NCBI RefSeq assembly: GCF_016463975.1
Contig: NZ_JAEMNX010000002.1
Span: 186,001 to 250,000 of the forward strand
Direction of reading: 5' to 3'
From: Marinomonas transparens
GTDB taxonomy: Bacteria; Pseudomonadota; Gammaproteobacteria; Pseudomonadales; Marinomonadaceae
Length of the DNA stretch: 64,000 nt
Numbering within the stretch: position 1 is the first letter of the stretch; every line of letters starts with the position of its first letter. Shown piece by piece: positions 55,310 through 64,000 of the stretch. Both the position numbers and the translations under genes were made by a program. The notes below the pieces were generated by a model, which saw only the letters and a list, made by a program, of their open reading frames with translations, had not been told where the DNA came from and ran no database searches.

Positions 55310-56260
55310 ATGAATATTAATAAAATGGACCTTAACCTTCTTATTTACCTCGATGTTTTATTGAGGGAATGTAATGTCACACGCGCTGCTAACAAGCTCA
55401 ATATTACTCAGCCTGCAATGAGTAATGGCTTAAAACGGTTAAGAGATTTGTTAAGCGACCCACTTTTGGTTCGTACTAGTGAAGGCATGAAGCCGACTGA
55501 AAAGGCCCTGCGTTTAAAGCCAATTGTACGTAAAGTGTTGTTAGAACTAGAAGAAGCCTTGCAGCCCGAGGCAGATTTTAACGAAAAAACCAGTACTCGT
55601 GTATTCCGCATTATGGCCAGTGACTACGCGACTTCAACTGTCATACCTCGACTTCTTAACCGCTTACGAGAACATGCTCCCGGCATTACTCTCGATATTA
55701 TGACGCCCAGCGATGTAACCTTTCATGATGTGGAAGCTGGCAAAATTGATATGGCAATTAACCGCTTTGAAGAATTGCCCCAATCTTTCCACCAGAAAAG
55801 CGTCTGGTTCGACACCTTTGTTTGCATGATGAGTTCCAACAACCCGATTAAAAATAACTTTGATATTGACGCCTATCTTCAAGCTCAACATATTTGGGTG
55901 AGTAAAACAGGGTTTGGCATAGGGGTTGGTATGGACCCAACAGATGTGCAAAAACTCGGTTGGGTAGACGAAGCGTTACAAGAACTCGATCATAAGCGCA
56001 GTATTCGAGTCTTCACTCGAAGTTATCACACTGCCATGCACCTTGCTCTTGAACAAGACTTGATCGCGACCTTGCCAAAAAAAGTTGCCATGGTGAACAG
56101 CAAAAATCCTGACTTGGTCATTTTAGAGCCTCCTTTTGATATTCCAGAAATAGAACTAAAAATGATCTGGAGCCCCTTATTACATCACGATGCCAGTCAT
56201 ATCTGGTTCAGAAAACAAGTCATTGAAGTAGCTAACGAACATAAAATCAAAAATAATTAA
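55310..56260 (+). CDS. LysR-family regulator, NodD-like
   Basis: A 316-residue LTTR with MDLNLLIYLDVLLRECNVTRA and NITQPAMSNGLKRLR, typical of the NodD/LeuO/PcaQ-like clade. The start is uncertain: 55310 gives the usual short lead, while TTG at 55262 and ATG at 55325 are alternatives; none has a clear ribosome site. It ends in a terminator. The target and effector are unknown. Confidence 0.85.
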   Translation: MNINKMDLNLLIYLDVLLRECNVTRAANKLNITQPAMSNGLKRLRDLLSDPLLVRTSEGMKPTEKALRLKPIVRKVLLELEEALQPEADFNEKTSTRVFRIMASDYATSTVIPRLLNRLREHAPGITLDIMTPSDVTFHDVEAGKIDMAINRFEELPQSFHQKSVWFDTFVCMMSSNNPIKNNFDIDAYLQAQHIWVSKTGFGIGVGMDPTDVQKLGWVDEALQELDHKRSIRVFTRSYHTAMHLALEQDLIATLPKKVAMVNSKNPDLVILEPPFDIPEIELKMIWSPLLHHDASHIWFRKQVIEVANEHKIKNN

Positions 56261-56265
56261 TCGCA

Positions 56266-56301
56266 TGAGACCTTTACACGAAGTCACGAGCAAAGGTCTC
56301 A
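56266..56301 (+). terminator. Terminator after NodD-like regulator
   Basis: A 10-bp perfect stem TGAGACCTTT/AAAGGTCTCA with a 16-base loop, followed by a T-containing stretch. It starts five bases after the stop codon. Confidence 0.7.
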
Positions 56302-56319
56302 AATAGGTTTTGATATAAA

Positions 56320-56353
56320 AAAACGCGCATTGCCGTAAAGCAATGCACGTTTT
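56320..56353 (-). terminator. Terminator after peroxiredoxin
   Basis: The stem AAAACG-GCATTGC/GCAATGC-CGTTTT with one mismatch and a six-base loop. Seven T follow on the minus strand. Confidence 0.85.
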
Positions 56354-56375
56354 ATCAAACCACCAAATGAAACTC

Positions 56376-56999
56376 TTATAAAGATTTAGAGTTTTCAGCT
56401 AGGTAAGAAGCAACACCTTCAGGTGACGTATTCATGCCTTTGTCACCTTTGTTCCAGCCAGCTGGGCAAACCTGACCATTTTCTTCAAAGAATTGTAGCG
56501 CATCTACGACACGAACTAGTTCGTCCATGTTACGGCCAATTGGCTCATCGTTTACCACTTGTGAACGAACGATACCTTTTTGGTCGATCACGAAAGACGC
56601 ACGCATGGCAACACCCGCTGGGTAGTAAGAGTCACCACCTTCTGATTCGATGCCGTAAGCTTTGGCAATAGCATGATCCATATCCGCTGCTAGCGTGTAT
56701 TCGACAGCGCCGATACCACCGTCTTCAACTGGCGTGTTACGCCAAGCGTTGTGAGTAAAGTGGGAATCGATAGAAACACCGATGACTTCTACGCCCATTT
56801 CACGGAATTTATCCATGCGATGAGACATAGCAATGATTTCTGAAGGACATACAAAAGTGAAGTCCAAAGGATAGAAGAATACGATTGCATACTTGCCTTT
56901 AATTGTTTCAGACAAGCTGAAAGAATCAACAATTTGGCCGTCAGCAAGTACGGCGGGTACGGTGAAATCTGGTGCTTTTTTACCAACTAGAATAGACAT
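56376..56999 (-). CDS. 2-Cys peroxiredoxin (AhpC/TSA)
   Basis: A 207-residue thiol peroxidase that reduces H2O2 and organic peroxides in the cytosol. The peroxidatic Cys is in DFTFVCPSEI and the resolving Cys in NGQVCPAGW, so it is a typical 2-Cys dimer. The GGIGAVEY segment and the C-terminal YLAE region match the longer, hyperoxidation-sensitive type. Its neighbour on the same strand is a monothiol glutaredoxin, 93 bp upstream. Confidence 0.93.
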   Translation of the reverse strand: MSILVGKKAPDFTVPAVLADGQIVDSFSLSETIKGKYAIVFFYPLDFTFVCPSEIIAMSHRMDKFREMGVEVIGVSIDSHFTHNAWRNTPVEDGGIGAVEYTLAADMDHAIAKAYGIESEGGDSYYPAGVAMRASFVIDQKGIVRSQVVNDEPIGRNMDELVRVVDALQFFEENGQVCPAGWNKGDKGMNTSPEGVASYLAENSKSL

Positions 57000-57092
57000 G
57001 TATAAGGTCTCCTTTTTATTCCGTTATATTTAAACCAAACTCGGTCGTCTGCTTGTCCTTTAAAATAAAGTAACCGCAAACCACGTATTTAC

Positions 57093-57422
57093 TTACTCTT
57101 CAGTTGTACCAACGGCATCATTGATCAATGTTTGTAACTCGCCATTACCTGCCATTTCAACAATGATGTCACAACCACCAACCAATTCGCCTTTAATCCA
57201 TAACTGCGGAAAAGTCGGCCAATTCGCAAATTTTGGTAGCTCTGCACGAATATCTGGGTTGTCTAAAATATTCACAAAAGCAAAGCGCTCACCGCAAGAC
57301 ATCAGTGCCTGTACAGCCTGTGAAGAAAAGCCACACTGAGGCGCGCGAGGGTTACCTTTCATGTACAACAAAATATCGTTGCTACTAATTTGCTCTTTAA
57401 TTGTTTCGATTGTATTACTCAT
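57093..57422 (-). CDS. grxD: Monothiol glutaredoxin (Grx4 type)
   Basis: A 109-residue glutaredoxin that delivers or holds [2Fe-2S] clusters with glutathione. The CGFS active site is in PQCGFSSQA, with MKGNPRAP just before it and the TFPQLWIKGELVGGCDI block that binds glutathione. It is encoded upstream of the peroxiredoxin, consistent with oxidative or iron stress, but the gap could hold a separate promoter. Confidence 0.93.
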   Translation of the reverse strand: MSNTIETIKEQISSNDILLYMKGNPRAPQCGFSSQAVQALMSCGERFAFVNILDNPDIRAELPKFANWPTFPQLWIKGELVGGCDIIVEMAGNGELQTLINDAVGTTEE

Positions 57423-57668
57423 ACTGAAAACCTCACTTCATCACTGTCTTAGTCGCAACGTACCTAATTAGCAGCGCCACGGTGAAATTGATTAGGATTG
57501 ATAAAATCCTCTAATAGTTGCACCAGTTTATTGGGTCTGATGGTGAATTTACAACCCTATAAATAGGCTTTCTATTGCACTTTATCAGTTAATTCCCTCT
57601 TTACTCACCTGCGCGACTGTATTAGATTGGTCGATTCCCTTTTATAAAGACAATTAAGGAGTCCTAGC

Positions 57669-58574
57669 GTGTCGCCAAGGCATTTTCTTACTCTGAAGGA
57701 TCTCTCTTCTGACGAGTTAAAACGGTTACTATCACGAGCTTCTGAGCTGAAGAAAATTCATCATGAAGGCACTCTATTTGAACCGCTAAAAAACCGTGTT
57801 TTGGCTATGATATTTGAAAAATCATCGACTCGTACTCGTGTTTCTTTTGAAGCTGGCATGGCCCAGTTTGGTGGTCATGCGCTTTTTCTTTCTTCTCGCG
57901 ATACACAGCTAGGGCGAGGCGAACCGGTCGAAGATAGTGCTCGCGTCATTTCAAGCATGGTTGACGCGGTCATGATCCGTACCTTTGATCACGAAACGGT
58001 CGAGACGTTCGCAAAATATTCCTCTGTGCCTGTTATCAACGCGCTCACAGATGACTACCACCCATGCCAATTACTTGCCGATATGCAAACTTACCAAGAG
58101 CACCGTGGTGACATCGAAGGTAAAAAGGTTATTTGGGTAGGCGATGGCAACAATATGTGTAATTCTTACATCAACGCTGCCGCATTACTTAATTTTCAAT
58201 TGGTGGTTGCCTGCCCTAAAGGCTACGAACCCAATGCGGAACTGGTTGCTGAACACCAAGATCGTGTCACTATTGTTCACAGTGCTCAAGAAGCTGCGAA
58301 AAATGCTGACCTCATCGTCACCGACGTATTTGCTTCAATGGGCCAAGAAGATGAACAAGAACAGCGTGTGAAAGACTTTGAAGGCTTCCAAGTTAATGCT
58401 GAACTTATGGCCTTAGCCAACAGCGACGCTCTCTTTATGCATTGTCTTCCAGCCCACCGAGGTGAAGAAGTGTCTGCTGAAGTCATTGACCATCCTAACG
58501 CGGTTGTTTGGGACGAAGCAGAAAATCGGTTACACGCGCAAAAAGCATTACTTGAATTTTTGTTATGTAATTAA
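57669..58574 (+). CDS. argF: Ornithine carbamoyltransferase
   Basis: Makes citrulline from ornithine and carbamoyl phosphate in arginine synthesis. The carbamoyl-phosphate loop is [20 protein letters not shown] and [14 protein letters not shown] carry the ornithine-binding His/Cys. The start codon is GTG, with AAGGAG eight bases upstream. At 301 residues it is the standard length of the proteobacterial enzyme. It could share carbamoyl phosphate with the carbamoyltransferase of the distant biosynthetic operon, but there is no genetic link. Confidence 0.95.
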   Translation: MSPRHFLTLKDLSSDELKRLLSRASELKKIHHEGTLFEPLKNRVLAMIFEKSSTRTRVSFEAGMAQFGGHALFLSSRDTQLGRGEPVEDSARVISSMVDAVMIRTFDHETVETFAKYSSVPVINALTDDYHPCQLLADMQTYQEHRGDIEGKKVIWVGDGNNMCNSYINAAALLNFQLVVACPKGYEPNAELVAEHQDRVTIVHSAQEAAKNADLIVTDVFASMGQEDEQEQRVKDFEGFQVNAELMALANSDALFMHCLPAHRGEEVSAEVIDHPNAVVWDEAENRLHAQKALLEFLLCN

Positions 58575-58583
58575 CAGAACGTA

Positions 58584-58625
58584 AAAAAAGCTCATTGAAT
58601 CGTGTTTGTTCAATGAGTTTTTTTA
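58584..58625 (+). terminator. Terminator after argF
   Basis: The stem CTCATTGAA/TTCAATGAG, flanked by seven A and a run of seven T, lies about 20 bp past the argF stop. Confidence 0.88.
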
Positions 58626-58666
58626 TACCCCAAGCACTGAGAAAAACTCACTTAAAGTAAATCATT

Positions 58667-59593
58667 ATGAGTATTATTGAAGTTAGACACCTAAAAACAC
58701 TTTCCGCATTGAGAGAAACTGGCAGCCTAGTAGAAGCTGCTGACCGAGTCCATCTGACTCAGTCTGCCCTATCTCACCAATTAAAAGATTTAGAAGAAAA
58801 GCTAGGCTGCCAGCTTTTTATTCGTAAAACAAAGCCTGTACGCTTTACCAGCGCTGGACTGCGTTTATTACAACTAGCGGACGATGTATTGCTTTCCTTC
58901 CGTTCGGCGCAAAGGGATATACAACGCTTTGCTGAAGGTGAAAGCGGACGATTGCACATTGCTATTGAATGCCACAGTTGTTACGAGTGGCTGATGCCAA
59001 CCATCGACCATTTTCGCGAACATTGGCCAGATGTAGAACTTGATTTATCGACTGCGTTTGGCTTTATGCCGTTACCTGCGCTTGCCCGAGGAGATTTAGA
59101 TTTAGTGGTCACCTCAGACCCTCAAGACCTACCCAATATTGAATATATCCCGCTATTTCAATATGAGTCTCAGGTCGCCTTGTCTCGACACCACCCTCTG
59201 GCGAAAAAAGAATTCTTAACGGCAGAAGATTTCAAAAAAGAAACGCTTATCACCTACCCAGTAGAAACCGAGCGTTTGGATATTTTTAAGCACTTTTTAA
59301 ACCCAGCCAGTATTACGCCAGCCAAAATTCGCCATAGCGAATTAACTCTAATGATGATGCAATTGGTCGCCAGTGGACGAGGTGTGTGCTGCTTGCCTAA
59401 TTGGGCACTAACCGAGTACACAAATCGACAATATGTCATTACTAAATCATTAGGCGAAGAAGGAGTTTGGTGTAAATTATATTTGGCTATTCGAAAAGAT
59501 CAACGTGACAACGCCTATATGGAAGACCTGATTAATACGGCATCAAAAACCTGCTTTAAAAACCTAAAAGGTATTTTATCGCCAGAACTATAA
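58667..59593 (+). CDS. metR: LysR-family regulator MetR
   Basis: The homocysteine-responsive activator of methionine biosynthesis genes. It begins IIEVRHLKTLSALRETGSLVEA and has LTQSALSHQLKDLEEKLG. IAIECHSCYEWLMP, LDLVVTSDP and TYPVETERLDIFKHFL are colinear with E. coli MetR. No met gene is adjacent here, so its targets are elsewhere. Confidence 0.92.
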   Translation: MSIIEVRHLKTLSALRETGSLVEAADRVHLTQSALSHQLKDLEEKLGCQLFIRKTKPVRFTSAGLRLLQLADDVLLSFRSAQRDIQRFAEGESGRLHIAIECHSCYEWLMPTIDHFREHWPDVELDLSTAFGFMPLPALARGDLDLVVTSDPQDLPNIEYIPLFQYESQVALSRHHPLAKKEFLTAEDFKKETLITYPVETERLDIFKHFLNPASITPAKIRHSELTLMMMQLVASGRGVCCLPNWALTEYTNRQYVITKSLGEEGVWCKLYLAIRKDQRDNAYMEDLINTASKTCFKNLKGILSPEL

Positions 59594-59628
59594 AGCTTTA
59601 GAAAAGATTTGTTAGCTAAACATCAGCA

Positions 59629-61143
59629 TCAGGACAAAGAGCTCTGATGCTGGTTACGTGACCAAATCAAGCTAAATTTTGCCCCACCCGATTCACTTGC
59701 ATCAATTAATACGGCACCACCATGCCAAAAAGCAATGCGTTGAACAATCGCTAGCCCTAAACCATAGCCACCTGATGCTCGGGTGCGGCTATTATCCAGC
59801 CTTTGAAAAGGAATAAAAACTTTGTCTCTATCTTCAAAGGCAATACCCGGACCATCATCCTCAATGTCCAGTTGCCAACGTTCAGGGTCATGGGAAAAAG
59901 TAACGGTAATCTTACTCGCAGCATATTTAGCTGCATTTAAAATCAAATTCTGTAGAGCTCGGCTCAAATGATGCTCATCTGCTAATACCATTTCGTCGGC
60001 ACTGATATTTACCTCAACAGTCAGGTGCTGAAGTAAAGGGTTATTGTGTTGCAGAATACTCGCGACCAATTCAGCCACACTAATACTTTTGAAATTAAGC
60101 GCTAGTGAACCTTCTTCTAACTTACCATAAGTAAGCACTTCATCGACTAAAGTATTCAGCTCTTCAACATCACCTTCTAACGCTTCTATCGTTGAAGCTG
60201 CTACTTCATCCACTTCGTCCTTCATCACTTCTAGGCCAAAACGTAAACGAGCAATTGGGGTTCTTAACTCATGAGAAATGGCATTAATCATCTCACGCTG
60301 AACCTTTAATAAGCGCTCAATATGCGAAGACATAGAATCAAATGAATAAGCAAGTTCTTTTAGTGTACCACTACTATCAGGGATCCCTTTAGGTAAGCCA
60401 CTTCGGCCTCGAGCTATTTGACGAGTAATACTCTCAAAGGTTTTTCGCTTCAAATCTAACGACACTAATTCACGCCAAATTAATATCAGCATAATGGCAA
60501 TAGCTAAGCCAACAATAGCGACAACAATTAAAGTTAAAGAAGAATGATCATCATGGGCAACCGATAAATAAAGTGCCCCACCCTCAACTTCATCTCGCCA
60601 TAAAAAACCATACTCACTATAGGTACTATGGACTAGGGTAACACCTGTTAAGGCTTCTGAAACCGTAGTAGTCACATGGGAAGAGGAAAGACATGGCATG
60701 GCAGTAATTAACTGCATTTTTTCTGAACGAGACAACTTAGAAGACGTCAGTAGGGTTTTTAACAGGGATTCTAACCTAAACAAAACACTAACGTGTGATG
60801 CTTTACCCACCAATAGGGGCTGACGAGAGTCGCCTAGTGTCAGTTGATAATTACCATCAGGCATTCGCAACCATTGTTTTTGAGCAATAATGGCTGGAAT
60901 TTGGGAAATAGGTAAGATGTTATTCGCTGAAGACCAAGCAAATTGAGAGTCAGATAATTGCTGGCTCGTACCAGAGAGTAACAGGGCTGCACTTACCTCG
61001 GCATCAACACACAAGAGCTGCTCAGTTCTCACTGAACCAAAACGTTCTTGCGTAAACTCCATAACACCATAACAGCATGCGACTATAATCAGCCCCCCTA
61101 AAACAAGGTGCCGATACAGTCGCCACATATCTGCTCGCATCAA
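59629..61143 (-). CDS. Sensor histidine kinase, RstB-like
   Basis: A 504-residue two-helix sensor kinase with a periplasmic domain of about 180 residues between helices near 12-32 and 203-225. HAMP is followed by the dimerisation box (phospho-His in ISHELRTPIARLR), then N box NLILNAAKYA and the G boxes DDGPGIAFED and GYGLGLAIV. The kinase core is most like E. coli RstB. It is co-transcribed with its regulator; only five bases separate them. Confidence 0.9.
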   Translation of the reverse strand: MMRADMWRLYRHLVLGGLIIVACCYGVMEFTQERFGSVRTEQLLCVDAEVSAALLLSGTSQQLSDSQFAWSSANNILPISQIPAIIAQKQWLRMPDGNYQLTLGDSRQPLLVGKASHVSVLFRLESLLKTLLTSSKLSRSEKMQLITAMPCLSSSHVTTTVSEALTGVTLVHSTYSEYGFLWRDEVEGGALYLSVAHDDHSSLTLIVVAIVGLAIAIMLILIWRELVSLDLKRKTFESITRQIARGRSGLPKGIPDSSGTLKELAYSFDSMSSHIERLLKVQREMINAISHELRTPIARLRFGLEVMKDEVDEVAASTIEALEGDVEELNTLVDEVLTYGKLEEGSLALNFKSISVAELVASILQHNNPLLQHLTVEVNISADEMVLADEHHLSRALQNLILNAAKYAASKITVTFSHDPERWQLDIEDDGPGIAFEDRDKVFIPFQRLDNSRTRASGGYGLGLAIVQRIAFWHGGAVLIDASESGGAKFSLIWSRNQHQSSLS

Positions 61144-61148
61144 GGCCG

Positions 61149-61871
61149 CTAAACCTCTTTAACGAACAAATAACCTTTACTACGAATAGTTTTAATTCGG
61201 CGAGGATGAATTGGGTCATCCCCTATTTTGGAACGGATACGAGAGATTCTGACATCGACAGAGCGATCTTGACCATCGTATTCAATACCACGTAACTCAC
61301 CAAAAATTTCTTCTCGGCTCAAAATACGACCTGCATTACTCGCCAATAACCAAAGCAGGTCAAATTCTGCACTGGTTAATTCAACTTCTTCTTCCAACAA
61401 CCAAGCTTCACGACGAGAGTTATCTATGGTTAATGGGCCAAAAGTTAAGTTTTGCTCTTCTTTTGACAAAGCCGCTGCAGATAAATCGACATCTTGCGTA
61501 CTACGACGTAGAAGAGATTGGACACGCGCTAACAATACACGAGGTTTAGCAGGCTTAGACACATAATCATCCGCACCAATTTCCAAACCTAAAATCTGAT
61601 CAACATCATCACTACGAGCCGTCAACATAAGGATCGGCCCCTTGTAATCGTTACGAACACTGCGACATACGGTAAAACCATCGGCACCCGGCAGCATCAG
61701 ATCAAGAATAACCAGAGAAGGTTGCTCAGCCACAATACGAGAAATCGCTTTACGACCATCAGGTTCTACTTCTACGGTAAAGCCGTTTTTCTGTAAATAT
61801 TCTTGAGTTAGCAAAGCTAAACGCTCATCATCCTCAACAATTAGAATTGTCTGGTTGTCATCCATAGTCAT
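61149..61871 (-). CDS. OmpR-family response regulator, RstA-like
   Basis: A 240-residue regulator. The receiver domain has the phospho-Asp in LVILDLMLPGADG and the acidic pair in LIVEDDERL. The winged-helix output domain has DLLWLLASNAGRILSREEIF and VDVRISRIRSKIGDD. GAGG is seven bases before the ATG. It is the first gene of the two-component operon. It is not PhoB, judging from its partner and receiver sequence, so it is not an obvious regulator of the Pho sites here. Confidence 0.92.
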   Translation of the reverse strand: MTMDDNQTILIVEDDERLALLTQEYLQKNGFTVEVEPDGRKAISRIVAEQPSLVILDLMLPGADGFTVCRSVRNDYKGPILMLTARSDDVDQILGLEIGADDYVSKPAKPRVLLARVQSLLRRSTQDVDLSAAALSKEEQNLTFGPLTIDNSRREAWLLEEEVELTSAEFDLLWLLASNAGRILSREEIFGELRGIEYDGQDRSVDVRISRIRSKIGDDPIHPRRIKTIRSKGYLFVKEV

Positions 61872-61932
61872 GGCTAATCCTCGCCCTTGTTATTTTTAGA
61901 CCTAATTACTTATAAAACAATACACTTAACAA

Positions 61933-62388
61933 TTAATCTACTAGAAGATCTCGGACTTGTCTAACCCGTTCACGGTTTACGCCCATATCAGAATAGCCTA
62001 CCCGTGAAGCGGATCGAACATGTACGACACTGTCGGCTTCAGGAAGATAAAATTCAACATCATCAATATAGCCAATAATCTTACTTTTAACAGCAAAATG
62101 AACATAACCCAGTGAGCTAGTCACAACCCTAGCGTTACCTTTGCCCAGCATATAAGACTCAATGGATAATTGAATCTCTTTTCGCGCGCCATGGTAGATA
62201 ATTGGCGCTATATAGTGCTCCAGATCATCTTTTTCTGCTTGACTAGAAACGCAATTAGGAGAAGTTGGACAAGGCTTAAAAAGACCGTCAGTCAAACCAA
62301 GATCATTTGGCTGCTTATTGTGAACACTTACATATACAAAAAAAGCGACGATTAAAATAACCACTAATAGCATTATCCAGCGAAACAT
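61933..62388 (-). CDS. DUF1499 protein, membrane-anchored
   Basis: A 151-residue protein with one N-terminal helix (about 4-22) and a periplasmic DUF1499 domain (CPTSPNCVSSQ at the start, then YVHFAVKSKIIGYIDDVEFYL). Its two Cys in PCPTSPNC could form a disulfide. The function is unknown. It lies between rluB and the two-component operon on the same strand. Confidence 0.88.
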   Translation of the reverse strand: MFRWIMLLVVILIVAFFVYVSVHNKQPNDLGLTDGLFKPCPTSPNCVSSQAEKDDLEHYIAPIIYHGARKEIQLSIESYMLGKGNARVVTSSLGYVHFAVKSKIIGYIDDVEFYLPEADSVVHVRSASRVGYSDMGVNRERVRQVRDLLVD

Positions 62389-62417
62389 GCGTTTACGACT
62401 CCTAATCGATTTCTGGT

Positions 62418-63320
62418 CTATCGAAATGATCTTTTACCTGGTTTTTTAGGTTTAAATTCTTGCTTGTCACTACTCTGCCAATCAAAGCCTTTATTCGCGC
62501 CACGACGTGCACCACCGGCAGTGGCTTTATTCTTATGACGCTTCACCTCTAATTTTTGCTGCTGGGTTCTAGGTTTTATGGCAGCAACTTTAAGGTCAAC
62601 CATGGCACAAAGAGAATTCACCTCAGTGTCTTCCATTTCAACCCAACGGCCCACTTTCGCTTTAGAAGGCAAGAAAACAGGGCCAAAACGAACACGTTTC
62701 AAGCGGTTTACTTTCACACCTTGAGATTCCCAAAGACGACGAACCTCACGATTACGCCCTTCCATTAGACATACATAGAACCAACGGTTAATGCCTTCAC
62801 CACCACCATCAACAATATCGGTGAACTTGGCAATACCATCATCCATTACCACGCCTTTCTTAAGGGCTTCTGTATTTTCCTCTGTCACTTCCCCCATCAC
62901 TCGCACAAGATACTCACGATCTATTTCAGTAGATGGATGCATCAAACGATTAGCTAATTCGCCATCCGTGGTAAAAAGCAGTAAACCAGAAGTATTGATA
63001 TCCAAGCGACCAACTGCAATCCAACGCTCGCCGCGTAGTTTAGGCAATCGATCAAAAACCGTAGGGCGACCTTCAGGGTCTTTACGAGTGCAAACTTCAC
63101 CTTCTGGTTTATTGTAGATAATCACTCGGCGGCCTTCGCCAGCTTCCGTGACGGTAATGGCATAACCATCAATTTCAATCGTATCGGTTAAACTAACACG
63201 GTCTCCCAACGTTGCAACTTCACCATTAACTAATACGCGACCTTCACGAATACGAGTTTCCATCTCACGACGTGAACCCTGCCCAGCTCGCGCTAATACT
63301 TTTTGTAACTTCTCGTCCAT
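62418..63320 (-). CDS. rluB: 23S rRNA pseudouridine(2605) synthase RluB
   Basis: Isomerises U2605 of 23S rRNA. The S4 domain is at the N-terminus ([18 protein letters not shown]). The catalytic Asp is in [19 protein letters not shown]. The RluB-specific [17 protein letters not shown] and [12 protein letters not shown] follow. The tail is Lys/Arg-rich and variable. The start at 63320 has AGAGG six bases upstream; an eleven-codon extension lacks support. Confidence 0.95.
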   Translation of the reverse strand: MDEKLQKVLARAGQGSRREMETRIREGRVLVNGEVATLGDRVSLTDTIEIDGYAITVTEAGEGRRVIIYNKPEGEVCTRKDPEGRPTVFDRLPKLRGERWIAVGRLDINTSGLLLFTTDGELANRLMHPSTEIDREYLVRVMGEVTEENTEALKKGVVMDDGIAKFTDIVDGGGEGINRWFYVCLMEGRNREVRRLWESQGVKVNRLKRVRFGPVFLPSKAKVGRWVEMEDTEVNSLCAMVDLKVAAIKPRTQQQKLEVKRHKNKATAGGARRGANKGFDWQSSDKQEFKPKKPGKRSFR

Positions 63321-63427
63321 TACGAACCTCTTAGAGGGAATGCTTCTCAGCAACCCAGTGTTTAAAATACATATGTTGGAACATTATAGGCCCACATAGG
63401 GGACCTTGACAGCGGAATATCAAACAA

Positions 63428-64000
63428 TTATTCAAATGGTGTAGGGTCTCCTGCACCAATACGTAAAACTTCCACTTTATCCGAATCCATTTTCACCACT
63501 GTAGTGGGTTCCATTCCACAAAAGCCGCCATCAATAACCAAATCTAGCGCATGTTCCAAAGTATCGCGAATATCATAAGGATCTGTCATTGGGTCAGTGT
63601 CTCCTGGCAAAATCAAAGAAACACTCATAATGGGCTCTCCCAACTCTTCTAACAACGCAGATACGATACGACTATTTGGCACGCGTATACCGATGGTTTT
63701 ACGCTTTGGGTGCAATAAACGTCGCGGCACTTCTGATGTTGCATGAAAAATAAAGGTGTAAGGGCCCGGAGTATTATTCTTTAACAGCCTGTACAGGCCA
63801 TTATCAAAGCGAGCATAGGTAGAGATTTCAGACAAATCTCGACATACCAAGGTAAAATTATGTTTATCATCTAAACGACGAATCGCTCTAATTCTTTCCA
63901 GTGCCGCTTTATCACCCAAATGACAACCAAGTGAGTAACCACAATCTGTCGGATAAGCGATAACGCCACCATTACGAATCACCTGCGCCGCTTGTTTCAC
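63428..64000 (-). CDS. yciO: YciO-family protein (Sua5/YrdC fold), 5' end outside window
   Basis: 190 residues of a Sua5/YciO/YrdC-fold protein are present; about 16 N-terminal residues are beyond the edge by comparison with E. coli YciO (206). The GGVIAYPTDCGYSLGCHL loop, HNFTLVCRDLSE, KRKTIGIRVPNS and the end GAGDPTPFE are colinear with YciO. It is related to TsaC, which makes threonylcarbamoyl-AMP, but YciO does not carry that role in E. coli. A GTG at the very edge is not necessarily the start. Confidence 0.9.
   Translation of the reverse strand: MKQAAQVIRNGGVIAYPTDCGYSLGCHLGDKAALERIRAIRRLDDKHNFTLVCRDLSEISTYARFDNGLYRLLKNNTPGPYTFIFHATSEVPRRLLHPKRKTIGIRVPNSRIVSALLEELGEPIMSVSLILPGDTDPMTDPYDIRDTLEHALDLVIDGGFCGMEPTTVVKMDSDKVEVLRIGAGDPTPFE

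Noticed and set aside
61149-61871. The OmpR-type regulator as PhoB for the local Pho sites
   Set aside because: Its partner kinase is RstB-like, not PhoR-like, and no phoU or pst genes are nearby.
1-64000. tRNA, rRNA, CRISPR and prophage features
   Set aside because: No cloverleaf-like, rRNA-like, repeat-spacer or phage structural gene pattern was recognised by eye.

Overview
The window reads as a chromosomal segment of a marine gammaproteobacterium. The mix of an MJ1255/VC2487-type glycosyltransferase, PhoX, two Cache-domain chemoreceptors, a secreted pectate lyase, FolM, YbiT and RluB, together with moderate-to-low G+C, fits Oceanospirillales, most likely Marinomonas or a close relative. 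That placement is inferred from gene content and was not tested by any search. No rRNA, tRNA, CRISPR array or prophage was seen.

Layout. 0-4.1 kb: three MFS transporters and a small membrane protein. 4.2-5.7 kb: a folM-folE pterin operon. 5.9-14.6 kb: a phosphate-starvation island. It holds a PAP2 phosphatase plus glycosyltransferase operon, a lipoprotein with a duplicated domain, outer-membrane phospholipase A at the end of a four-gene run, and the alkaline phosphatase PhoX. Three Pho-box-like sites (7-bp half-sites at 11-bp spacing, TGTCA on the coding strand) precede the PAP2 operon, the lipoprotein and phoX. 14.8-33.6 kb: ordinary accessory chromosome, with two chemoreceptors, ybiT, GST, an Lrp regulator, an EamA exporter, pectate lyase, DUF1460 and DUF2721 proteins, a LysR/DoxX pair, mltC and two secreted alpha/beta hydrolases.

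34.1-41.7 kb is a compact minus-strand biosynthetic operon that I cannot match to a known product. It encodes, in transcription order, a possible 47-residue peptide, a 2-oxoglutarate/Fe(II)-type oxygenase, a glutamate-1-semialdehyde-aminomutase-like enzyme, a stand-alone adenylation-carrier-reductase NRPS, a NodU/CmcH-type carbamoyltransferase and a LysE exporter. A minus-strand terminator lies about 190 bp past the last gene. Upstream it is bordered by an IS30 remnant, then an IS982-type element that is itself split by a complete IS30-family element (to 44.28 kb).

44.9-53.4 kb: eight tightly coupled cobalamin genes (ChlI/ChlD-like chelatase subunit, cbiA, cbiD, cobK, cobH, cobL, cobI, cbiG). 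The C11- and C17-methyltransferases and CobN are not in the window. 53.5-64 kb: housekeeping and regulation, with a YitT protein, three LysR regulators including MetR and a YeiE-like one, a 2-Cys peroxiredoxin, monothiol glutaredoxin, argF, an RstAB-like two-component pair, a DUF1499 protein, rluB and a partial yciO.

The two best candidates for undescribed biology are the small NRPS/aminomutase/carbamoyltransferase operon with its unannotated 47-codon leading ORF, and the Pho-box-controlled PAP2-glycosyltransferase pair, which may be an alternative phosphorus-sparing lipid pathway.
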